NCBI RefSeq assembly: GCF_002206625.1
Contig: NZ_NGUP01000007.1
Span: forward strand, 1 to 64,000
Length of the DNA stretch: 64,000 nt
Direction: 5' to 3'
Origin: Polynucleobacter campilacus
Lineage (GTDB): Bacteria; Pseudomonadota; Gammaproteobacteria; Burkholderiales; Burkholderiaceae
Position 1 is the stretch's first letter. Each line of letters begins with the position of its first letter. Shown here in pieces: positions 8,432 to 18,391 of this stretch. A model generated the notes under the pieces. It saw nothing but the letters and a program-made list of their open reading frames with translations, did not search any database and was not told the origin of the DNA. The position numbers and the translations under genes were made by a program.

Positions 8432-9880
8432 ATGAAAATGTTTACTCTGACCTGGCGTGGCAAAGAGCTTTTTGAAAATTGGAAGAGAGTGAGTCCAAGG
8501 TTCTTACCTTTTGCCGATATCGCCACCAAAGAGTTGCCATTAAGTCGTCTCTTAAGGCTGTCACTATTTCAGGTCTCTGTCGGTATGGCGATGGTGATGC
8601 TAATTGGTACTCTCAATCGAGTCATGATTGTTGAGTTGCAAGTGAGCGCTGCTTTAGTTTCCATTATGGTGGCCTTGCCGCTGCTTTTTGCTCCCTTTAG
8701 AGCATTGATTGGATTTAAGAGTGATAGTCATAAGTCATTTCTAGGATGGCGCAGAGTCCCCTACATCTGGATTGGCTCTTGGTTGCAATTTGGTGGCTTT
8801 GCAATCATGCCTTTTGCACTCATTCTCCTATCCGGTGATACCACTTGGCCCGCTTGGTTTGCACAAGCTGCAACTGGACTTGCCTTCTTATTGGTAGGTG
8901 CTGGCATGCAGACTACTCAAACCGCTGGCCTCGCTTTAGCATCGGACTTAGCCCAGCCAGAGGCTAGACCAAGAGTAGTTGCGATGATGTACATGATGCT
9001 CTTAGTTGGCATGGCAGTCAGTAGCGCCATCTTTGGCTATTTGCTGATTGATATCACACCGATTCTGTTGATACGGGTAGTGCAGGGCGTTGCAGCAACG
9101 ACCTTGATACTGAATTTAATTGCCGCCTGGAAGCAAGAACCTCGTCAACCTCATTTAACAGCGCACTCCATTCCAACGCCAAGCTTTAAAGCAACTTGGG
9201 CCACTTTTTCCCAGCAGGGCAAAGTGATGCGTTTCTTGCTAGCCTTAGGTTTAGGTACTGCCGCATTTAGTATGCAAGACATTATTTTGGAGCCTTATGG
9301 TGCTGAAGTATTAGGCCTATCAGTCAGCGCTACGACAGTATTAACCAGCCTGACTTCCTTAGGTGCGCTGCTGGCATTTGCGGTGGCTGCGCGTTATTTA
9401 AATCGCACCATTGATCCCTATCGTCTTGCCTCCATTGGTGCCTTGTTTGGCATTGTGGCATTTAGCTGCGTGATTTTTTCCGAACCACTACTCTCTCCTT
9501 TGCTATTTCGTTGTGGCGCATTTTTAATTGGCTTTGGAGGTGGATTATTTGCTGTCAGTACATTAACTGCCGCAATGAGTTTTGAGTCAGGCGGAATGAA
9601 TGGTTTAGTCCTGGGTGCTTGGGGCGCCGTACACGCTACTGCATCTGGTGTTGCGATTGCAGCTGGTGGAGTGATACGGGATGTGATTTCTGGTCTAGCG
9701 ACTAGCGGTCTCTTAGGAGATGGCCTGATTTCTACTGCTACAGGTTATAGCTTTGTGTATCACATTGAATTTTATTTACTGTTTGCTACATTGATTGCCA
9801 TTGGGCCTTTAGTGGTGATAAATAAGCACGCGGTAATGAATGTTTCGAAGAAGTTTGGTTTAGATGAATTACCAAGTTAA
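8432..9880 (+). CDS. lhaA: LhaA/PucC-family light-harvesting assembly protein
   Basis: Multi-TM MFS-like protein (LPLSRLLRLSLFQVSVGMAMVMLIGTLNRVMIVEL ... GWRRVPYIW); located directly upstream of puhA. Confidence 0.9.
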   Translation: MKMFTLTWRGKELFENWKRVSPRFLPFADIATKELPLSRLLRLSLFQVSVGMAMVMLIGTLNRVMIVELQVSAALVSIMVALPLLFAPFRALIGFKSDSHKSFLGWRRVPYIWIGSWLQFGGFAIMPFALILLSGDTTWPAWFAQAATGLAFLLVGAGMQTTQTAGLALASDLAQPEARPRVVAMMYMMLLVGMAVSSAIFGYLLIDITPILLIRVVQGVAATTLILNLIAAWKQEPRQPHLTAHSIPTPSFKATWATFSQQGKVMRFLLALGLGTAAFSMQDIILEPYGAEVLGLSVSATTVLTSLTSLGALLAFAVAARYLNRTIDPYRLASIGALFGIVAFSCVIFSEPLLSPLLFRCGAFLIGFGGGLFAVSTLTAAMSFESGGMNGLVLGAWGAVHATASGVAIAAGGVIRDVISGLATSGLLGDGLISTATGYSFVYHIEFYLLFATLIAIGPLVVINKHAVMNVSKKFGLDELPS

Positions 9881-9937
9881 CTAGTAGTAAAGTATGTTTT
9901 TTTCTCAATAAGCGTTTTTGTTAAAAGGGAGAGCAAG

Positions 9938-10708
9938 ATGGCAACCGGAGCAATTACAGAATATATAGATATTGCGCAATTGGTTCTATATGCATTTTGG
10001 GTATTTTTTTTCGGTCTAGTGTATTACCTCACCTTAGAGGGTAAGCGTGAAGGTTTTCCGCTAGAGTACGACATTCGTGGAGAAACGCGACGAGCGATCG
10101 GAATAATCGGAATGCCGGCACCAAAGACTTTTCATACGGAGTATTTTGGTGATGTGACCCAGCCAAAAGATGAGCCCCTTGAAAAAGTGGCTGCCAGGCC
10201 CTCAAGCTATTTAAATGGCGCCCCCTTAGTGCCAACAGGCAATCCCATGCTTGATGGAGTGGGGCCAGGTGCCTTTACGAAGCGCGCAGATATTCCTGAT
10301 ATGACATCAGAAGGTCAAAAGCGCATTCTGCCAGGGCGTTTACTCGGTCAATTTAGTGTCGCCAAACAAGATCGAAATCCGATTGGTATGCAGGTCATGG
10401 GTGACGATGGTGTGGTAGCTGGCACCGTGAAAGAGCTCTGGATTGATCAGGCTGAAGTGGTGATTCGCTATTTTGAAATTGAAACCTTGACAGAGTTTGG
10501 CGGTAGAAGAGTATTGCTACCGATCAATTTTTCTAGAGTTGGCAAAGAGGCTATCAAGGTGAAATCAATTCTGGGTAATCAATTTGCTTCGGTACCAGGT
10601 TTAAAGAGTCAAGATCAAATCACCCTGTTAGAAGAAGAGAAGATCATGGCTTACTACGGCGGAGGCACTTTGTATGCAACCCCTGAGCGTCAAGAACCTT
10701 TAATTTAA
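9938..10708 (+). CDS. puhA: Photosynthetic reaction centre H subunit
   Basis: One N-terminal TM helix followed by PRC-barrel sequence (GRLLGQFSVAKQDRNPIGMQVMGDDGVVAGTVKELWIDQAEVVIRYFE). Confidence 0.95.
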   Translation: MATGAITEYIDIAQLVLYAFWVFFFGLVYYLTLEGKREGFPLEYDIRGETRRAIGIIGMPAPKTFHTEYFGDVTQPKDEPLEKVAARPSSYLNGAPLVPTGNPMLDGVGPGAFTKRADIPDMTSEGQKRILPGRLLGQFSVAKQDRNPIGMQVMGDDGVVAGTVKELWIDQAEVVIRYFEIETLTEFGGRRVLLPINFSRVGKEAIKVKSILGNQFASVPGLKSQDQITLLEEEKIMAYYGGGTLYATPERQEPLI

Positions 10709-10741
10709 ATCGCTGTAAATTGAAAGTAGAAAGTATTTTTT

Positions 10742-11401
10742 GTGAGTCAACAACCTTATCAATCAGCAGAGTATGAGTTTGAAGCGGCCTTAGGGTTGCC
10801 CGAACCATTGCCACAAGATGAAATCATCTTGTGGCAGGGAGCTCCCAATTGGATCTCCATGGCAAAGCATGTATTTCGTTTGCAATGGCTCGGCTTGTAC
10901 TTTGCTGTAATTGTGATTTGGCAAATGATTACTGTAGCCGGTAGTGAGGGTGGCTTAGCCGCTGGATGGAGTAGCGTAGCACTTGCCTTTGCTCTAGCTA
11001 TAATCGGGTTGATATTGGTTGGTCTAATGGCTTATTGGTCTGCCACTGAAGCTCTGTACACCCTAACGAACCGTCGTATCGTGATGCGAGTCGGTATTGT
11101 TTTGACTGTGACATTTAATCTCCCGTATAAAACCCTGGGCAGTGCTGGTCTCAAGTTATACAAAGACGGCACAGGTGACATTCCAATGCAAATTGCCACC
11201 GAGGATAAGATTGCCTACTTTCATTTATGGCCTCATGCACGTCCATGGCGCTTAGCCACCCCAGAGCCAATGATGCGTTGTGTTCCAGAGGCAAAAAAAG
11301 TAGCAGCCATCCTGACAGAAGCCTGGGCTGCATCAACTGGCTTGAGCAAAAAAGTAGCACAAGAAATTCAAGTTGAGCAAGCGGGAGTTCAGACGGTATG
11401 A
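10742..11401 (+). CDS. puhB: Photosynthetic complex assembly protein PuhB
   Basis: PLPQDEIILWQGAPNWISMAKHVFRLQWLGLYFAVIVIWQM ... YTLTNRRIVMRVGIVL; between puhA and puhC; GTG start. Confidence 0.9.
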   Translation: MSQQPYQSAEYEFEAALGLPEPLPQDEIILWQGAPNWISMAKHVFRLQWLGLYFAVIVIWQMITVAGSEGGLAAGWSSVALAFALAIIGLILVGLMAYWSATEALYTLTNRRIVMRVGIVLTVTFNLPYKTLGSAGLKLYKDGTGDIPMQIATEDKIAYFHLWPHARPWRLATPEPMMRCVPEAKKVAAILTEAWAASTGLSKKVAQEIQVEQAGVQTV

Positions 11402-11862
11402 GCATTCCAGAAAACAAAGATTTTTTATCGCCTGTGGCCAAGATACTGGTGGCTGCTGGCATTAGCATTGTGCTGCTATTGGTATTTATTAATAGTCGCG
11501 ACCTGAGTACAGTGCGTGAGCCCGACGCATCCCCAGTAAAAGTGTTACAGCTGAGTTTTGAGGATCGTCCTGATGGGTCGATTGCAGTCATTGATTACAA
11601 AACAGGCAAGCAAATTGATACCGTGCAAGGTGAAGCAGGCTTTGTAAGAGGTACCTTGCGTGGTCTTGCGCAAGAAAGAAAACGCAGAGGCTTAGATGGT
11701 GGGCCTCCATTTGAGCTCATTTATCGTGCCGATGGCCGCTTAACCCTATCAGACACTGCAACCGGTCGTCTGGTGGATTTGGAGTCTTTTGGACCCACCA
11801 ATGCGAGTACATTTTTTAAGTTATTGAATGAGTCAAAAGTAGTGGCAGTTAGTAAGTCATAA
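11398..11862 (+). CDS. puhC: Photosynthetic complex assembly protein PuhC
   Basis: One TM, LSFEDRPDGSIAVIDYKTGKQIDTVQGEAGFVRGTLRGLAQERKRRG; ATGA overlap with puhB. Confidence 0.9.
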   Translation: MSIPENKDFLSPVAKILVAAGISIVLLLVFINSRDLSTVREPDASPVKVLQLSFEDRPDGSIAVIDYKTGKQIDTVQGEAGFVRGTLRGLAQERKRRGLDGGPPFELIYRADGRLTLSDTATGRLVDLESFGPTNASTFFKLLNESKVVAVSKS

Positions 11863-11881
11863 ATCTTTATTGGAGCTGGAA

Positions 11882-12976
11882 ATGAATTTAGATAGCGCAG
11901 AAACCATGTTGCAAAGTCAGATCCCTGCAAAGGGTTCAATTAATGAGTCCACCAAGATGGCATTAGAAGATGCGGTATTAAGCCCGCGCTTTTATACGAC
12001 CGATTTTAAAGAGATGGATCGCATTAGTATTGATTCCTTGCGTCCAGAATGGGATGCATTGATGGCAGAGTATGAGGGCGACAATAATGCGGATCACTTC
12101 CAGCGACCTGCGGATATGGACAAGAATTATTCCAACCTCCATCCCGCCTTATATGATGAGTTCGTTGAATTCTTAATTAGTTCGATTACCTCCGAGTTTT
12201 CGGGTTGCATTTTGTATGCTGAGATTAAGCGCAAGGTCACCAATCCCGATATGCGTAACTTGTTCGGCTACATGGCTAGAGATGAAAGTCGACATGCTGG
12301 CTTTATTAACCAGTGGCTCAAGGACTTTAATATTGGTATTGATTTAGGCTTTTTAGCGAAAGCCAAGAAATACACTTACTTCAAGCCAAAGTTTATTTTT
12401 TACGCTACCTATCTCTCCGAGAAGATTGGCTATGCGCGTTACATCACCATCTTTAGGGAACTTGAAAGTCGCCCTGAAACACGCTTTCATCCGATCTTCT
12501 TGTGGTTTGAGCGCTGGTGCAATGACGAGTTCCGCCATGGCGAATCCTTTGCGTTAATCATGCGTGCTAATCCGAAGTTACTCCAAGGTGTCAATAAGTT
12601 ATGGATTCGCTTCTTTATTCTTGCGGTATACGCCACGATGTATGTTCGTGACCATACTCGGATTGAGCTTTACAAAGCGATGCAGATTTCTCCAACGGAT
12701 TACGACAAGAAAGTATTGTTCATCACCAACGAAATTATTAAGCAGGTATTCCCAATTTCTGTGAATTTGGATGACTCCCGTTTCTATCGCTATCTTGAAG
12801 AGATGAGGGCGCTGTTTGAGAAGATGGATGCCTATAAGAAAGAGGGTGGTCTGACCAATAAAGTGAAGTCTGCTGTTTTGGGTGCTCGTGCTGGTTTAGT
12901 GTTCGTAAAACTGTACTTCCTACCAGTCCAAGACAACACTTTGCCTGCCAATGTTCGTATGGTTCCTACCTGGTAA
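11882..12976 (+). CDS. acsF: Aerobic Mg-protoporphyrin IX monomethyl ester oxidative cyclase
   Basis: Di-iron signature (SEFSGCILYAEIKRKVTNPDMRNLFGYMARDESRHAGF ... WCNDEFRHGE). Confidence 0.94.
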   Translation: MNLDSAETMLQSQIPAKGSINESTKMALEDAVLSPRFYTTDFKEMDRISIDSLRPEWDALMAEYEGDNNADHFQRPADMDKNYSNLHPALYDEFVEFLISSITSEFSGCILYAEIKRKVTNPDMRNLFGYMARDESRHAGFINQWLKDFNIGIDLGFLAKAKKYTYFKPKFIFYATYLSEKIGYARYITIFRELESRPETRFHPIFLWFERWCNDEFRHGESFALIMRANPKLLQGVNKLWIRFFILAVYATMYVRDHTRIELYKAMQISPTDYDKKVLFITNEIIKQVFPISVNLDDSRFYRYLEEMRALFEKMDAYKKEGGLTNKVKSAVLGARAGLVFVKLYFLPVQDNTLPANVRMVPTW

Positions 12977-12980
12977 TGTG

Positions 12981-13733
12981 ATGAGCATTGTTTGGCCTAT
13001 CCTCTACGCGATTTTTATATGGTGGTTTAGCACCGGGATCATTCTTTTGCTAAACCAGCGTGATCCTTCGACCTATAAAAATACCTTTTGGGTGAGTGGT
13101 ATGGTTTTGGCTTTAGCTTTAGTGGGATTAAAAACGAGCGCCAACTTAAGTACAGTAGCGGGTGCTTATTGTGGTTTCACCTGCGCTATTTTAGTTTGGG
13201 GTTGGCAAGAAATCGGCTTCTTGTTTGGCTATGTGACTGGTCCTCGTCGAGAGCCATGCCCAGAAAACTGCCGGGGTATGCAGAAGATGTACTTTGCATT
13301 TCAGACGATTCAGCATCATGAGATTGCTTTAGTTGTGTTGGCATTGGCAGTAACAGTCATGACTTGGGGTGGCTCAAATCAAACAGGCTTTTGGACTTTT
13401 ATCATCCTCTGGTTAATGCGTCAGAGCGCTAAGCTCAACGTCTTCTTGGGTGTTGCAAATCTCAATGAGCGTTTCCTGCCAAATCATCTCAAGTACATGT
13501 TTACTTATTTCACTTGTAAGCCAATGAATCCTTTGCTGCCGCTATCGGTTATTGGTGGTGTTCTCTGCGCAGTTCCTTTGTGGTTAGCCGCAGTCAACCC
13601 TAGTTCAAATGATTTTCAGGTTGCTTCAATGTCATTGACTGGCGCTATTTTGTCGCTAGCAGTCTTAGAGCATATTTTGATGGTGTTACCTTTCTCTAGC
13701 GAGCGCCTTTGGAAGTGGGGAATGCGATCATAA
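12981..13733 (+). CDS. puhE: Photosynthetic complex assembly protein PuhE (DUF3623)
   Basis: MSIVWPILYAIFIWWFSTGIILLL ... RREPCPENCRGMQKMYFAFQTIQHHEIAL; between acsF and bchG. Confidence 0.88.
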   Translation: MSIVWPILYAIFIWWFSTGIILLLNQRDPSTYKNTFWVSGMVLALALVGLKTSANLSTVAGAYCGFTCAILVWGWQEIGFLFGYVTGPRREPCPENCRGMQKMYFAFQTIQHHEIALVVLALAVTVMTWGGSNQTGFWTFIILWLMRQSAKLNVFLGVANLNERFLPNHLKYMFTYFTCKPMNPLLPLSVIGGVLCAVPLWLAAVNPSSNDFQVASMSLTGAILSLAVLEHILMVLPFSSERLWKWGMRS

Positions 13734-14632
13734 ATACACTCACTATGCGCCGCTTCCCCGCGCCATCCGCCATCCTAGAATTACTTAAGCCCATTACTTG
13801 GTTTCCGCCAATGTGGGCTTTTGCCTGCGGGGTGATTGCTACTGGCGTTTCCTTTGAAGGACGTTGGCACTTGTTAGTTGCGGGTGTGATTCTGGCAGGC
13901 CCCATGGTGTGCGCTGCCAGTCAGGCAGTCAATGATTGGTTTGATCGCGAGGTAGATGCGATTAACGAACCACAACGTCCCATTCCTTCGGGCCGTATGC
14001 CAGGTACTTGGGGTCTGTATGTTGCCTGTATCTGGACTGGCCTCTCACTCTTATTGGGCTGGTTGATTAGTCCTTGGGCATTTGCAGCAACTTTGTTAGG
14101 GCTCTTACTAGCTTGGCTTTACAGCATGCCGCCACTCCGCTTTAAACAAAACGGCTGGTACGGTAATGCTGCTTGCGGAATTTCTTATGAAGGATTGGCT
14201 TGGTTTACAGGATCAGCAGTGATGATGGGGGACTTGCTTCCTTCTACTCCATCGATTCTTCTAGCGATTCTGTATAGCATTGGCGCACACGGCATCATGA
14301 CCTTAAATGATTTCAAGGCAATTGAAGGCGATCGCAAGATGGGCGTACTCTCTTTGCCAGTCCAGCTCGGTATCGCAGGTGCCGCCCAGAATGCATGCCT
14401 CATGATGTTAGCGCCTCAGTTTGGCGTTATTGGGCTCTTATTGGTATGGGGCGCTTATTGGCAAGCGCTCGTGATTTTGCTGCTCATCGCCGGTCAAATC
14501 AAAATGATGCATTATTTTTTACAGGATCCAGTCAAGCGCGCATTATTTTTGAGTGGCTTTGGAGTGCCATTATTTGTTGCAGGAATGATGGTCAGTGCAT
14601 TTGCAGTGGCAGGACGTTTCTCGGTAAATTAA
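13709..14632 (+). CDS. bchG: Bacteriochlorophyll synthase (UbiA prenyltransferase family)
   Basis: AVNDWFDREVDAINEPQRPIPSGRMPG and LNDFKAIEGDRKMG motifs. Start may be the ATG at 13745. Confidence 0.93.
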   Translation: MEVGNAIINTLTMRRFPAPSAILELLKPITWFPPMWAFACGVIATGVSFEGRWHLLVAGVILAGPMVCAASQAVNDWFDREVDAINEPQRPIPSGRMPGTWGLYVACIWTGLSLLLGWLISPWAFAATLLGLLLAWLYSMPPLRFKQNGWYGNAACGISYEGLAWFTGSAVMMGDLLPSTPSILLAILYSIGAHGIMTLNDFKAIEGDRKMGVLSLPVQLGIAGAAQNACLMMLAPQFGVIGLLLVWGAYWQALVILLLIAGQIKMMHYFLQDPVKRALFLSGFGVPLFVAGMMVSAFAVAGRFSVN

Positions 14633-14639
14633 TAAAACT

Positions 14640-15992
14640 ATGAGCGCACCTGAAACCACCTATCTCACTTGGCCCCAAATTGCCAGACTAGGTTTAGTCC
14701 AGGCATCTTTAGGATCGATTGTGGTGTTAACGACCTCACTCTTAAATCGAGTGATGGTGATTGAGTTAGCTCTGCCAGCAATTTTGCCCGGCGCATTAGT
14801 AGCAATACATTATTTTATTCAGTTAATCCGCCCCCGCATGGGTTTTGGTTCCGATCAAACGCGCAGAGCCAGCCCATGGATACGTGGAGGAATATTGGTA
14901 TTAGCTAGTGGCGGCGTATTAGCGGCCGCCTCCACAATCCTGTTAAGTCACTCGGTTGTTTTAGGCATTGCACTGGCAACCGTTGCCTTTTTAATGATTG
15001 GCATTGGCGTGAGTTCTAGTGGCACTGCATTACTGGTGCTGCTAGCAAAACGAGTAGAGCCTAAAAAGAAGGCTGCAGCAGCTACTTGCGTTTGGTTGAT
15101 GATGATTTTTGGGTTTGCTTTTACAGCTAGTGTTAGTGGCAAGTTCCTCACCCCATTTTCATTTGAGCGTTTACTCATGGTTTCATCGACCGTATCGGTG
15201 ATTGCAGTGATAGTCACATTCTTGGCGATCTGGGGCATGGAAGCGCCAGTTACTAAAAACCAGCAGCTAGCAACTAAGGCAGATGGAGTCGAATCAGAGG
15301 GTCCAAGCAAAGCCAGTTTTCGTGAAGCCTTTGCTGAGGTCTGGAAAGAAAGTAGGGTGCGTTCGTTTACCTGGTTTGTCTTTGTATCGATGTTGGCTTA
15401 TAGCTCACAAGATTTGATCTTAGAACCTTTTGCTGCCGTTGCCTTTGGGTTCTCACCCGCAGAGACAACCACTTTATCTGGCTTGCAAAACGGTGGCGTA
15501 CTCATTGGAATGCTCTTTTTAGCCTTTATTACGAGCAAGGCTAAATCTCAGACATTAACGTCATTGAGTACTTGGACGATTGGCGGATGCCTGGCTTCAG
15601 CCTTAGCGATGTTAGGTCTGGTTTTATCAGGTCCGATTGCCAATGTGATTTTCTTTCAAGTAGCTGTTTTCCTATTGGGCATCTTTAATGGCGCATTTTC
15701 GATTGCTGCTGTCGGCTCGATGATGCAATTTGCGAGTATCGGTAGTGCGCGGCGTGAGGGTGTTCGTATGGGAATTTGGGGTGCATCGCAAGCGATGGCC
15801 TTTGGTTTAGGTGGAATTATTGGAACGGGTTTAAGCGATATTGCCAGAATCATTTTGGGTGACCCCGCTTCTGCCTATGCCTTTGTCTTTTTATTAGAAG
15901 CTGTTTTATTTGTGGTGGCTGCGTACTTGTCTTATCAGACCAGAACGCAAAAACAAACAAGCAAGATGTCGAGTCATTTAGTGGGTGTGTAG
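14640..15992 (+). CDS. PucC-family protein between bchG and bchP (bch2/ORF428-like)
   Basis: Multi-TM MFS/PucC family (LGLVQASLGSIVVLTTSLLNRVMVIELALPAILPGALVAIHYFIQLIRPRMGFGSD). Confidence 0.85.
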   Translation: MSAPETTYLTWPQIARLGLVQASLGSIVVLTTSLLNRVMVIELALPAILPGALVAIHYFIQLIRPRMGFGSDQTRRASPWIRGGILVLASGGVLAAASTILLSHSVVLGIALATVAFLMIGIGVSSSGTALLVLLAKRVEPKKKAAAATCVWLMMIFGFAFTASVSGKFLTPFSFERLLMVSSTVSVIAVIVTFLAIWGMEAPVTKNQQLATKADGVESEGPSKASFREAFAEVWKESRVRSFTWFVFVSMLAYSSQDLILEPFAAVAFGFSPAETTTLSGLQNGGVLIGMLFLAFITSKAKSQTLTSLSTWTIGGCLASALAMLGLVLSGPIANVIFFQVAVFLLGIFNGAFSIAAVGSMMQFASIGSARREGVRMGIWGASQAMAFGLGGIIGTGLSDIARIILGDPASAYAFVFLLEAVLFVVAAYLSYQTRTQKQTSKMSSHLVGV

Positions 15993-16027
15993 TAAATCAA
16001 TCAATTAACTGAATCATTTAACTGAGT

Positions 16028-17245
16028 ATGATGGAGATGAACATGAGTGCCCTAGAAACTTTTGAAGTCGTTGTGGTTGGCGGTGGCCCTACTGGAGCTA
16101 CAGCTGCAAGTGATCTCGCAAAGAAAGGTCGAAAAGTCCTCTTACTAGATCGCATGGGCCGTATTAAGCCTTGCGGTGGCGCTATACCTCCTCGCTTAAT
16201 TAAAGATTTTGAAATCCCCGATGAGCTTCTAGTAGCCAAGGCCAATTGCGCCAGAATGATTGCCCCTTCAGATAAGGCAGTCGATATGCATATTGAGGGC
16301 GGCTTTGTAGGCATGGTCGATCGCGATAAGTTTGATGAATTCTTGCGTGTTCGTGCTGCCAATGATGGTGCCGAAAGAAGAACTGGCGTCTTTGAAAAAC
16401 TCACTAGAGATTCAGATGGAGTCTCAGTTGTGCATTATGTCGTGCGAGGTAAGCATGGTGCACCTGATGAAACCGTAGCCGTTCGCGCCAAGGCAGTGAT
16501 TGGTGCTGATGGCGCAAAATCAGGAGTGGGCCGTCAGGCGATTCCAGGGGCTAAAGATGTGGAGTATGTCTTCGCCTATCACGAGATCGTTAAGGTTCCT
16601 GAAAACCCACCAGAGGGTTTTGATGGCTCACGCTGCGATGTGTTTTATCAGGGCGCTTTATCCCCAGACTTTTATGGCTGGATATTCCCTCATGGCACCA
16701 CCATGAGTATCGGCACAGGCACTGCTGATAAAGGCTTTTCTTTAAGAAGTGCAGTAGAAACTCTCAAAAAACAAACTGGCCTAGAGAATGCTGAAATGCT
16801 CAGGCATGAGGGCGCACCGCTACCCATGAAGCCATTAAAGAAATGGGATAACGGTAGAGATGTGGTGTTGGCTGGTGATGCTGCTGGTGTGGTGGCGCCT
16901 GCTTCCGGTGAGGGAATTTACTACGGTATGTATGGTGGCCGTGTGGCTGCAGAAGCGGTAGAAGAGCTCCTAGTGACCGGCAAGGGTAAGTCCTTGGCAA
17001 AAGCCCGTAAAAAGTTTATGAAAGAACATGGCACGGTATTTTTGGTACTTGGAATCATGCAGCGTTTTTGGTACACCAACGATAAACGTCGTGAGCGCTT
17101 TGTCAAAATGTGTGAAGATAAAGACGTTCAGCGCTTAACATTTGAATCGTATATGAATAAGAAACTCGTTCGCCGTGACCCTCTGGCGCACTTGAAGATT
17201 TTCTTAAAAGATACCGCCCATTTATTGGGTTTTGCGAAAGTTTAA
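16028..17245 (+). CDS. bchP: Geranylgeranyl diphosphate/bacteriochlorophyllide reductase
   Basis: VVVVGGGPTGATAASDLAKKGRKVLLLDRMGRIKPCGGAIPPRLI and VLAGDAAGVVAPASGEGIYYGMYGGR motifs. Confidence 0.94.
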   Translation: MMEMNMSALETFEVVVVGGGPTGATAASDLAKKGRKVLLLDRMGRIKPCGGAIPPRLIKDFEIPDELLVAKANCARMIAPSDKAVDMHIEGGFVGMVDRDKFDEFLRVRAANDGAERRTGVFEKLTRDSDGVSVVHYVVRGKHGAPDETVAVRAKAVIGADGAKSGVGRQAIPGAKDVEYVFAYHEIVKVPENPPEGFDGSRCDVFYQGALSPDFYGWIFPHGTTMSIGTGTADKGFSLRSAVETLKKQTGLENAEMLRHEGAPLPMKPLKKWDNGRDVVLAGDAAGVVAPASGEGIYYGMYGGRVAAEAVEELLVTGKGKSLAKARKKFMKEHGTVFLVLGIMQRFWYTNDKRRERFVKMCEDKDVQRLTFESYMNKKLVRRDPLAHLKIFLKDTAHLLGFAKV

Positions 17246-17300
17246 GAGTTAGTCAATCAACAGCTTTAAATTAGTCCTAAAACTGAAGGGAAGTGGAATC

Positions 17301-17423
17301 ATGAAAGATAACAGCGCAGCAACCTTGAAGAACAAAACTGGCAAGATGTACCTGATTGGAATCATTGCATTCTCAGGCTTGATTATCGGAATTACCTTTA
17401 TTAAATTCTTATTCTCAGTTTAA
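17301..17423 (+). CDS. Small single-TM protein downstream of bchP (40 aa)
   Basis: Read from the sequence: MKDNSAATLKNKTGKMYLIGIIAFSGLIIGITFIKFLFSV*; preceded by AGGGAAGTGGAATC; below the supplied ORF track's length cutoff. Confidence 0.7.
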   Translation: MKDNSAATLKNKTGKMYLIGIIAFSGLIIGITFIKFLFSV

Positions 17424-18001
17424 TTTTGTGGTGTCAGGCTCAGCTGCTCAAGACTGAAGCCATTATTATTTACTAGGCGACCCAGTAGCGCCTGGTATTT
17501 GCTGGGCTCTACTGCCTTAGAGCGGGAGAGTATCCAGAGATATTTTCTGCCGGGGTCGCTCACTGCAGCCAATTGGTATTCGGGATCGATATCGATTACC
17601 CAGTAATCACCCCAGACCATCGGTAGAAAAGCCAGCCAATCTGGCGCAAAGCGTACCTCCAGAATTGGGGAAGTTGAAGCACCAATTTGCCTTGCGGTAC
17701 CCATGGCTTCGCCTTTACCCCCACCCTCAAATGTGCAGCGATTCGTGACGCTCACATTGCCATCTTCTTTGATCTTGTAGGTGGCATTGGTATCGGCAAT
17801 GCATTTTCTCTGAAACCAATTGGGAAACTTCGCAATCTCATACCAAGTGCCCTGATAGCGGGCAACATCTAATGAGGCAATCGTCTTGATAGGCGCTACT
17901 GGCTTTGGATCTGCCTGAGTCCCTTGTGCCGATTGAGCCATGGCCCAATTTTGTGAGCAGCAGAAAAGAAGCAAGCCAATAATGTAGTGATTTTTTCTCA
18001 T
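17420..18001 (-). CDS. Lipocalin family protein (Blc-like) with signal peptide
   Basis: DVARYQGTWYEIAKFPNWFQRKCIADTNATY ... GDYWVIDIDPEYQLAAVSDPGRKYLWILSR, lipocalin motifs. Confidence 0.85.
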   Translation of the reverse strand: MRKNHYIIGLLLFCCSQNWAMAQSAQGTQADPKPVAPIKTIASLDVARYQGTWYEIAKFPNWFQRKCIADTNATYKIKEDGNVSVTNRCTFEGGGKGEAMGTARQIGASTSPILEVRFAPDWLAFLPMVWGDYWVIDIDPEYQLAAVSDPGRKYLWILSRSKAVEPSKYQALLGRLVNNNGFSLEQLSLTPQN

Positions 18002-18011
18002 GATGTTTGTC

Positions 18012-18368
18012 CTATGATTTTTTTAATTCTGCCACACAAGTAGCGACTTGTTCATTGCCAGCTTTGACTTGAGTCAACTCATTACCCATCTTATTCATTT
18101 TGAGTTGCCCAATTTGTGGGTCAAAGCGCATCAATATCTGATAAAAATCTTTTACTTCTAAGAGATTCACCTTAATCTCTTTGCCCTCATAAAGTACGCT
18201 TGCGTCGAGAGAGCCCTTAGTAATGAATATCTGAATGGGACTGCCGTTGAGAGAGCATGACAATGTCTTGCTTTGACTATCTATAGCTTCCACTTTGGGG
18301 GCTTGAGCATCGCATCCCCATAAAGCTAGCGTCAAGAGGAGGCTGACTAAGGCCCCCTGAGTACGCAT
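18012..18368 (-). CDS. Hypothetical lipoprotein
   Basis: MRTQGALVSLLLTLALWGCDAQ has a lipobox-like LALWGC; same strand as the lipocalin and NnrU genes. Confidence 0.65.
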   Translation of the reverse strand: MRTQGALVSLLLTLALWGCDAQAPKVEAIDSQSKTLSCSLNGSPIQIFITKGSLDASVLYEGKEIKVNLLEVKDFYQILMRFDPQIGQLKMNKMGNELTQVKAGNEQVATCVAELKKS

Positions 18369-18391
18369 ACTGGCTGATTTCAAAAGAGTGC

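Noticed and set aside
10029-10235. Antisense ORF inside puhA
   Set aside because: The opposite strand carries a clearly conserved reaction-centre gene; the antisense translation has no recognisable family pattern.
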